A DNA stretch of 48,560 nt from Gammaproteobacteria bacterium. GTDB taxonomy: Bacteria > Pseudomonadota > Gammaproteobacteria > Acidiferrobacterales > Sulfurifustaceae. Under the pieces are notes generated by a model that had not been told where the DNA came from, did no database searches, and worked only from the letters and a program-made list of their open reading frames with translations. The translations under genes were made by a program, and so were the position numbers. Shown piece after piece: positions 43,200-48,560 of the stretch (its first letter is position 1; each line of letters starts with the position of its first letter). The DNA lies in NCBI GenBank assembly GCA_016199745.1, contig JACQFZ010000025.1:1-48560 (forward strand), written 5' to 3'.

Positions 43200-43325
43200 A
43201 GGTAATTTGCCGGGTTTGCCGAGAGAAGTTACTTATAAGTATAAGCAGGGTCAATAGTAGTGCCGGAAAAAGTCGGGAAACGACTCTTTTAAAACAGGTA
43301 ATGCGAAAATGTCCGGCGTTTCTGC

Positions 43326-44720
43326 CTAGCCCCGGCGCCAAGTCGTGTTGCCGGCGCTGTCTTCGATAATGATCCCGGCGTTGACCAATACCCCCCGAAT
43401 ACGATCCGCTTCCGCAAAATTCTTAGACTGACGGGCCGCCATACGTTCGCCAATCAGCCGCTCGACCTCGGCCGCGGTCATCTCGCCGGCTGACGCCGTG
43501 TCCGCGCCGCGCAGATAAGCGTCGGGATCCTGCTGGAAGAGTCCCAATATCGCCCCGAGCCGACGCAACATGCCGGCCAACCGCGCTGCTTTGGCGGTAT
43601 CGCCGTCGGCCTTGGCACGGTTGACCTCGCTGACCAACGCCGACAACTGCGCGAACGCCTTGGGCGTGTTGAAATCGTCTTCCATGGCGTTGTGAAAGCG
43701 CGCCTCGAATTCGTCGCCTTCTAATTGCGGTCCGACCGGCAACCCGCGCAGGCCGATGTAAAACCCGTCGAGCGCTGCCTTGGCGGCGCGCAGGTTTTCC
43801 TCGGAATAGTCGAGTGGGCTGCGGTAGTGGCTCGCGAGCAGGAAGTAGCGCACGACCTCCGGCACGAACTTGGCCAATACGTCGCGCAGCGTGAAGAAGT
43901 TGCCGAGCGACTTCGACATCTTCTCGTCGTCGACCCGCACGAACCCGACGTGCATCCAGACGTTGGCGAATCTCTCGCCGGTCGCGCCTTCGCTTTGGGC
44001 GATCTCGTTCTCGTGATGCGGGAACGTCAGGTCCATGCCGCCGCCGTGGATATCGAAGTGATTGCCGAGGCAGCTGGTCGACATCGCCGAGCATTCGATG
44101 TGCCAGCCCGGCCGACCTTCGCCCCAGGGCGACGGCCACTGCGGCTCGCCCGGCTTGGCGCTCTTCCACAACACGAAGTCGAGCGGGTCTTCCTTGCCTT
44201 CGTCGATCTCGACGCGTGCGCCGGAGCGCAGATCGTCGACCGATTTTCCGGAGAGCGCGCCGTAGTGATCGAACTTGCGCACGCGATAGTAAACATCGCC
44301 GTTGGCCGCGCGGTAGGCGTAACCGCGCTCGATCAGCCGCGAGATCATCGCCTCGATCTGCGGGATATGCGCCGTCGCTCGCGGCTCGGCATTCGGCGGC
44401 GCCACACCGAGCGCGGCCGCGTCTTCGTGCATCGCCTGAATGAAGCGCGCCGTCAGCGTGTCCACGTCCTCGCGATTTTCGGCGGCGCGCTTGATGATCT
44501 TGTCGTCGATGTCGGTGATATTGCGGACGTAGGTGACGTCGTAGCCGCGCGCGCGCAGATAACGCGCAATCATGTCGAATACCACCATCACCGAGCGCGC
44601 ATGGCCAATGTGGCAATAGTCATAGACGGTGACGCCGCACACGTACATGCGTACCTTGCCCGGCACCAGCGGCTGAAACGGTTCTTTTTTACGGGTAAGG
44701 CTGTTGTAGATCGTTAGCAT
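43326..44720 (-). CDS. cysS: Cysteinyl-tRNA synthetase
   Basis: A 464-residue class I synthetase charging tRNA-Cys. I use ATG 44720 ([15 protein letters not shown]), the usual family start. The HIGH motif is Y-C-H-I-G-H-A-R (about 34-41) and KMSKS is [10 protein letters not shown]. Zinc ligands are Cys in Y-V-C-G-V-T-V-Y, Cys in W-H-I-E-C-S-A-M-S and the H-E-N-E pair. The DALR and C-terminal domains are complete. It lies 188 bases upstream of ilvB on the same strand and 165 bases after gltX. Confidence 0.96.
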   Translation of the reverse strand: MLTIYNSLTRKKEPFQPLVPGKVRMYVCGVTVYDYCHIGHARSVMVVFDMIARYLRARGYDVTYVRNITDIDDKIIKRAAENREDVDTLTARFIQAMHEDAAALGVAPPNAEPRATAHIPQIEAMISRLIERGYAYRAANGDVYYRVRKFDHYGALSGKSVDDLRSGARVEIDEGKEDPLDFVLWKSAKPGEPQWPSPWGEGRPGWHIECSAMSTSCLGNHFDIHGGGMDLTFPHHENEIAQSEGATGERFANVWMHVGFVRVDDEKMSKSLGNFFTLRDVLAKFVPEVVRYFLLASHYRSPLDYSEENLRAAKAALDGFYIGLRGLPVGPQLEGDEFEARFHNAMEDDFNTPKAFAQLSALVSEVNRAKADGDTAKAARLAGMLRRLGAILGLFQQDPDAYLRGADTASAGEMTAAEVERLIGERMAARQSKNFAEADRIRGVLVNAGIIIEDSAGNTTWRRG

Positions 44721-44760
44721 TGCATTTCTCAAAACACCGTCGCGTGCTTATTCCGGCGTC

Positions 44761-44850
44761 TCCCTCCCCCCTTGCGGGGGAGGGAACAAGGGAGAGGGGG
44801 ATTAATGACACCCCTCTCTCCTGTCCTCTCTCCCGCAAGGGGAGAGAGGG
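44761..44850. repeat. Palindromic units between gltX and cysS
   Basis: CCCTCCCCCCTTGCGGGGGA and CCTCTCTCCCGCAAGGGGAG hairpins face each other around ATTAATGACA. Same family as the units in the MITE cores. Confidence 0.55.
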
Positions 44851-44885
44851 ACCCTTCGATTAAATGGCGTGGCGACTGAACTAAA

Positions 44886-46301
44886 TTAATTTAATTGTTG
44901 ACCGGCCCGGGCAAAGCGCTGGCGGGCACGATCGACGCCGAGCAGCGGCAGCAGCTTCGCCATCTCCGGGCCGTCGAGCTCGCCGGTAAGCGCCGCGCGC
45001 AACGGTTGGAACAGTGCCTTACCCGAACGGCCGCTCGCTTGCTTCAGCGATTCGCTCAATCCCTTGAACTCAGCACCATGAGTCACGAGCGCCGCCGCCG
45101 CTTGCGCATAGAAGCTTTCGCCGGCAGCCTGCATGGCATCACGTGCCGCATGTGTCGGCGTGAAATCTTGACCGAACAGAATCTGTGCCCAATGCAAGGC
45201 ATCAGCAGCAAACAACAAGTTACCGCGCACGCAATCGATAAACGCCTGGCGCCGATCGGCCGGAACGAGCGCGTGCACCGACGCATCCATCCAGGTCCAT
45301 ATATCGTCGGCCGGCAAATGCAATACCGCTTCGCGCTGCCAATGCAACAACTGCGCTTCGTCATAACGCGCCGGCGACTTGTGCAACCGCGCAAGATCGA
45401 AATGTTGCGCGAGCTCGGCAAGGCTTAAGAACGCGTTACTCTCGAACGTATGACCGAGGCGCGCCAAATAATTATTGATAGCGAGCGGCAAAAAACCACC
45501 AGCACGCAACTCCTGCACCGATTTGCTGCCGGTGCGCTTCGACAGCGGCGCGCCATCGTTGCCCATCACCAAGGCGATGTGCGCATAACGCGGCACCGGC
45601 AAGCCAAGCGCTTCGAGCAACAACACTTGCCGCGGTGTGTTGGTCAGATGATCTTCGCCACGGACGGCGAGCGTTACGTTCATCAACGCGTCGTCGACCG
45701 CGTTGCAAAAGAAAAACGCCGGTGTGCCGTCGGAACGGCGAATCACGAAATCGCCGATGTCATCGGTCTTGAACGATTGCGGCCCATGCACGCCGTCGTC
45801 GAACTCGATGGTGCGACCATCAGGCACGTGAAAACGCAACGTCGCCGGCAATCCGCTGGCGCGCCGCTGCTCGACCTCGGCGGCTGCTAACCCGCGGCAT
45901 TTACCCGAATACCGTGGCGGCTTGCTGGCGGCGATTTGGGTTTTACGTTCCACTTTCAGCTCATGCTCACTACAAAAGCAGGGATATGCCAGCTTGCGGT
46001 CGGCGAGTTGCGCAAAATACGTGGCGTACACCGCCCCGCGTTGCGACTGCTCGTAAGGTCCCAGCGTGCCACCCGCTTCCGGTCCTTCGTCCCACATCAG
46101 GCCCAGCCAACGCATATCTTCCATGAGCGCGGCAGTGTATTTCTCCTGGCCGCGCATGGCATCGGTATCTTCGATGCGCAGCAAGTAAATACCGCCGGCG
46201 TGCTTCGCCAGCAAGTAATTGAACAAGGCGGTGCGGATGTTACCGAGATGGAGTAGCCCGGTGGGGCTCGGCGCAAAGCGCGTCTTAGTCAGCGAGTTCA
46301 T
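44886..46301 (-). CDS. gltX: Glutamyl-tRNA synthetase
   Basis: A 471-residue class I synthetase charging tRNA-Glu. ATG 46301 is chosen because the conserved T-R-F-A-P-S-P-T-G-L-L-H-L-G-N begins six residues later. HIGH is H-L-G-N; the KMSKS loop is P-L-S-K-R-T-G-S. A zinc-type element C-F-C...Y-S-G-K-C (about 117-146) is present. The C-terminal anticodon domain is complete. The form resembles the GltX2-like branch of proteobacteria; whether it charges tRNA-Glu only or also tRNA-Gln cannot be decided here. It is divergent from ppiB. Confidence 0.93.
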   Translation of the reverse strand: MNSLTKTRFAPSPTGLLHLGNIRTALFNYLLAKHAGGIYLLRIEDTDAMRGQEKYTAALMEDMRWLGLMWDEGPEAGGTLGPYEQSQRGAVYATYFAQLADRKLAYPCFCSEHELKVERKTQIAASKPPRYSGKCRGLAAAEVEQRRASGLPATLRFHVPDGRTIEFDDGVHGPQSFKTDDIGDFVIRRSDGTPAFFFCNAVDDALMNVTLAVRGEDHLTNTPRQVLLLEALGLPVPRYAHIALVMGNDGAPLSKRTGSKSVQELRAGGFLPLAINNYLARLGHTFESNAFLSLAELAQHFDLARLHKSPARYDEAQLLHWQREAVLHLPADDIWTWMDASVHALVPADRRQAFIDCVRGNLLFAADALHWAQILFGQDFTPTHAARDAMQAAGESFYAQAAAALVTHGAEFKGLSESLKQASGRSGKALFQPLRAALTGELDGPEMAKLLPLLGVDRARQRFARAGQQLN

Positions 46302-46451
46302 GCGGCCGAATGGTAGCGGAATCATGCGAAACAGCGAAGCCTCTGATGTTGCGCGCAAAACCACAGCCGGTCACAATGCGCCCGTCCGTCGCGTCACGCC
46401 GGCAGAAAACCCACGGACGGTGCCGGCCGAAAACCTTTAGAGAGCCACTTC

Positions 46452-46952
46452 ATGATCCACATACAGACCAATCACGGTGTCATCATTGTCGACCTGTACG
46501 AGGACAAAGCACCGAAAACCGTCGCCAACTTTCTCGCCTATGCGCGCGAGGGCTTCTACGACGGCACCATTTTTCACCGCGTCATCAACAGCTTCATGGT
46601 CCAGGGCGGCGGCTTCAATCCCGGCATGACGCAGAAAGTGGGCCGGCCGCCGATCGAGAACGAAGCCAAGAACGGCCTGCGCAACGAGCGCGGCACCCTG
46701 GCCATGGCGCGCACCAGCGACCCACACTCGGCCACCAGCCAGTTCTTCATCAACGTGGTCGATAACGATTTCCTGAATTACACCGCGCCGACGCCGAGCG
46801 GCTGGGGCTATTGCGTGTTCGGCAAAGTGATCGAGGGCCTGCAAGTGGTCGACACAATCAAAGGCATACCGACCGGCTCGAAGCTTGGCTTCAAAGACGT
46901 ACCGTTGACCGACGCCATTATCGAGAAGGTGCAGGTCGTCGGCGTTAAGTAA
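46452..46952 (+). CDS. ppiB: Cytoplasmic cyclophilin peptidyl-prolyl isomerase
   Basis: A 166-residue cyclophilin without signal peptide. Active-site residues are in [13 protein letters not shown] (catalytic Arg about 35), then [17 protein letters not shown] and [12 protein letters not shown]. It speeds up proline isomerisation in folding. Its stop lies 15 bases before the lpxH start, a very common pairing in gammaproteobacteria. Confidence 0.95.
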   Translation: MIHIQTNHGVIIVDLYEDKAPKTVANFLAYAREGFYDGTIFHRVINSFMVQGGGFNPGMTQKVGRPPIENEAKNGLRNERGTLAMARTSDPHSATSQFFINVVDNDFLNYTAPTPSGWGYCVFGKVIEGLQVVDTIKGIPTGSKLGFKDVPLTDAIIEKVQVVGVK

Positions 46953-46967
46953 ATCGCCTCGCCGCCG

Positions 46968-47699
46968 ATGACGACGCTGTTCATCTCCGACCTGCATCTC
47001 ACCGCCGACCGGCCGAAAATCACCGCGCTGTTCCTCGATTTCCTTAAAGGCGAAGCGCGCACCGCCGAGGCGCTCTACATCCTCGGCGATTTTTTCGAGT
47101 ACTGGATCGGCGACGAAGCCGTCGCCCAGGCTGAGTTCCAACCGATCATCGACGGCCTGCGAGCGTTGACTGCCAGCGGCGTGCCGACTTACTTCATGCA
47201 CGGCAATCGCGATTTTTTAGTGGGCGAAGGTTTCGAACGTGCCACTGGTTGCCGCGTCATCGCTGACCCGACCGTCGTCGATCTCTACGGCACACCAGTG
47301 CTGCTGATGCACGGCGATTCGCTCTGTACCGACGACGTCGAACACCAAAAATTCCGCGCGATCGTGCGCGACGAACAATGGCAGCAAGCATTCCTTACTA
47401 AGAGCGTCGCCGAACGCGTCGCGATCGCTCGCAGTTATCGAGAAATGAGCCGCGAAGCGACCTCGCAGAAAGCGGCCGAGATCATGGACGTCACCCAAAC
47501 CGCCGTCGCCACCGCTCTTAAGCAACACAACGTGCGCCTACTCATCCACGGCCATACTCACCGTCCCGCTGTACACACGCTCGACATCGACGACGCACCC
47601 GCGCGCCGTATCGTTCTTGGGGATTGGTACGAACAAGGCAGCGTACTGCGCTGCGATGCCAACGGCTGCGAGCTCAGCGCGTTGCCGTTGGCGAGATAA
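46968..47699 (+). CDS. lpxH: UDP-2,3-diacylglucosamine diphosphatase
   Basis: A 243-residue calcineurin-like phosphoesterase that cleaves UDP-2,3-diacylglucosamine to lipid X in lipid A synthesis at the inner membrane. Metal ligands are in I-S-D-L-H-L, L-G-D-F-F-E, H-G-N-R-D-F, M-H-G-D and I-H-G-H-T-H-R-P. The signature F-F-E-Y-W-I-G-D-E is present. Its presence shows a lipopolysaccharide-type outer membrane. It follows ppiB in the same transcript. Confidence 0.95.
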   Translation: MTTLFISDLHLTADRPKITALFLDFLKGEARTAEALYILGDFFEYWIGDEAVAQAEFQPIIDGLRALTASGVPTYFMHGNRDFLVGEGFERATGCRVIADPTVVDLYGTPVLLMHGDSLCTDDVEHQKFRAIVRDEQWQQAFLTKSVAERVAIARSYREMSREATSQKAAEIMDVTQTAVATALKQHNVRLLIHGHTHRPAVHTLDIDDAPARRIVLGDWYEQGSVLRCDANGCELSALPLAR

Positions 47700-47742
47700 G
47701 GCGTCGCAGTATCGTTGACTAAACTTTTATTACCTTTGGCCC

Positions 47743-47909
47743 GAATGGCACTTACTTAAGCCGCGGCACGCACTAGCTCCCTCCCCCTCAGGGGGAGGGC
47801 TGGGGTGGGGGTGGGTTTTTTAAAAACAGGGATCTCGGTTATCGCTGCCATAAAACCCACCCCCTCAGATCGACGGAGTCAATGGCGGAGACTTAAGTTT
47901 ACTCCAACT
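47743..47909. mobile_element. IS4-type miniature element (MITE), degraded copy 4
   Basis: The left end GAATGGCACTTACTTAAG is intact at 47743-47760. The interior has CCCTCCCCCTCAGGGGGAGG and the block AACCGAGAT... seen inverted against copy 2 (CGGTTATCGCTGCCATAAAA). The right end shows only CTTAAGT (47892-47898) and no target duplication, so the right boundary is uncertain. Confidence 0.65.
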
Positions 47910-47940
47910 CAACAGAGACCTATGTCTATGGTGAAAAATC

Positions 47941-48408
47941 ATGAGGCCCGTCTCGTTCATGCATGTCGTTACGGCCGCCCTACTATCAATTTTTAGTATG
48001 TTGACCGGCTGCTCCCATGCAGACGAGGCGACCAGCGCCTTTGTTCGGGATTTACAGAGCGCATCAGCAGCATTGAAGGTAGATCAAGAGTTAAGAATGG
48101 ACGTCGTTAACAAAGGGGAGTGGAGCCAAATGTTTATCTTTTCGCCCTACACACCGCTGTCAGAAATAGAGGCTTCAATCAAATTAAAAGCCTCCTCAGC
48201 TATTGAAAGCGCCAGGATAAGTGAGCGAGACGACATCAACCTACTCGTCTTCCTAAAAGGAAATAACATACAAGTCGTTGCAGCGGTTCCGCGTTACGTC
48301 GTCGATCTTTCTGTTACTAAGAATGCCCAACCGCTCAGTCGAAACTCAGCCGTGTTCAAAAAAGTGGGTCCTGGCAGCTTGTTTGCTTGGACGGGCAACC
48401 GAAAATAG
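47941..48408 (+). CDS. Small hypothetical lipoprotein
   Basis: A 155-residue protein with a lipoprotein signal: a hydrophobic stretch 8-22 ending in the lipobox L-T-G-C. The mature part begins S-H-A-D-E-A-T-S and has no family I recognise. It is less GC-rich than its neighbours and lies between a degraded MITE and an IS4-family element, which suggests recent acquisition. No convincing ribosome site precedes the ATG (GTGAAAA only), so the exact start (M1 or M7) is open. Confidence 0.55.
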   Translation: MRPVSFMHVVTAALLSIFSMLTGCSHADEATSAFVRDLQSASAALKVDQELRMDVVNKGEWSQMFIFSPYTPLSEIEASIKLKASSAIESARISERDDINLLVFLKGNNIQVVAAVPRYVVDLSVTKNAQPLSRNSAVFKKVGPGSLFAWTGNRK

Positions 48409-48432
48409 GAGGGAACCATTGGGTAGCGTCCC

Positions 48433-48560
48433 CAATGGCACTGCTTTAAGCCCACCGCTTACGTCGCTGTTGCCGTCGGCGTAGCTGCGCCTGCAAGACG
48501 TGTCGCGGCTTCGTCAGTAGCCAATGCTGTTTCGGTCGTCGCTTAACGACACGCGGCTCC
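48433..48560 (-). mobile_element. IS4-family insertion sequence, 3' end (runs off the window)
   Basis: The terminus reads CAATGGCACTGCTTTAAG (48433-48450) and overlaps the transposase stop codon. It agrees at 14 of 18 positions with the MITE end GAATGGCACTTACTTAAG. IS4-family elements are known to make target duplications of about 10-13 bp, matching the 11 bp seen around the MITEs. Confidence 0.7.
48446..48559 (-). CDS. IS4-family transposase, C-terminal end (partial)
   Basis: Only the last 37 residues are inside the window: E-P-R-V-V-K-R-R-P-K...L-L-T-K-P-R-H, then an Arg/Gln-rich end. The K-R-R-P-K-x-x-x-x-L-T-K-P-R pattern is the usual C-terminus of IS4-family DDE transposases. The catalytic DDE residues are outside the window. 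The stop codon lies within the terminal repeat. Confidence 0.7.
   Translation of the reverse strand, partial: EPRVVKRRPKQHWLLTKPRHVLQAQLRRRQQRRKRWA

Noticed and set aside
43423-44616. 397-codon alternate frame inside cysS
   Set aside because: Arg/Ala-rich out-of-frame translation of a verified synthetase gene.

Overview
The window looks like chromosomal DNA of a GC-rich gammaproteobacterium. Three things point there: the order ilvB-ilvN-ilvC-psd-pssA-leuA, the bcp/phoH/rimI/uracil-DNA-glycosylase neighbourhood, and lpxH next to ppiB and cysS, which marks a lipid A-making Gram-negative. I cannot name the genus from sequence alone.

Layout. 1-900 is a repeat-rich margin with a Fic-protein remnant and an IS4-type miniature element. 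893-2767 is a secreted family 8 glycosidase. 3152-5847 is a compact minus-strand operon of four overlapping genes: a degenerate nucleotidyltransferase, a membrane protein with a Cys/Gly-rich C-terminal tail, a DUF692/MNIO iron oxygenase and a small partner protein. It reads as a peptide-modification system whose substrate is a membrane-anchored tail. 6062-10833 carries envelope and secreted proteins (DUF4349, GDSL esterase, DUF2959, YidB, a nuclease-like protein, DUF3014). 10896-12558 is a collapsing hybrid histidine kinase. 12735-19188 holds a globin, an unknown HDxxH protein, DUF4139 and a large c-di-GMP sensor protein. 19437-22975 has SemiSWEET, nadA, a HemY-type oxidase and a glycine-zipper protein. 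22976-23759 contains two inverted copies of a structured repeat. 23760-30460 has a glycogen-debranching-type enzyme with a glycosyltransferase, an M48 protease, a fatty-acid desaturase, a universal stress protein and TerC. 30590-31512 is a shredded polX. 31599-36128 has a lysine-tailed peroxiredoxin, PhoH, RimI and a uracil-DNA glycosylase interrupted by a 354-residue intein. 36245-43138 is branched-chain amino acid and phosphatidylethanolamine synthesis. 43326-47699 is cysS, gltX, ppiB and lpxH. The right end has another miniature element, a small lipoprotein and the end of an IS4-family insertion sequence.

The main points are these: the MNIO operon with a Cys/Gly-tailed membrane protein; an intein placed exactly before an iron-sulfur ligand cysteine of the uracil-DNA glycosylase; an IS4-derived miniature element family with 11-bp target duplications; and two families of intergenic repeats whose hairpins differ in sequence but keep their pairing. 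Decay is also prominent: fic, the histidine kinase and polX are all remnants, the latter two with apparent internal deletions.
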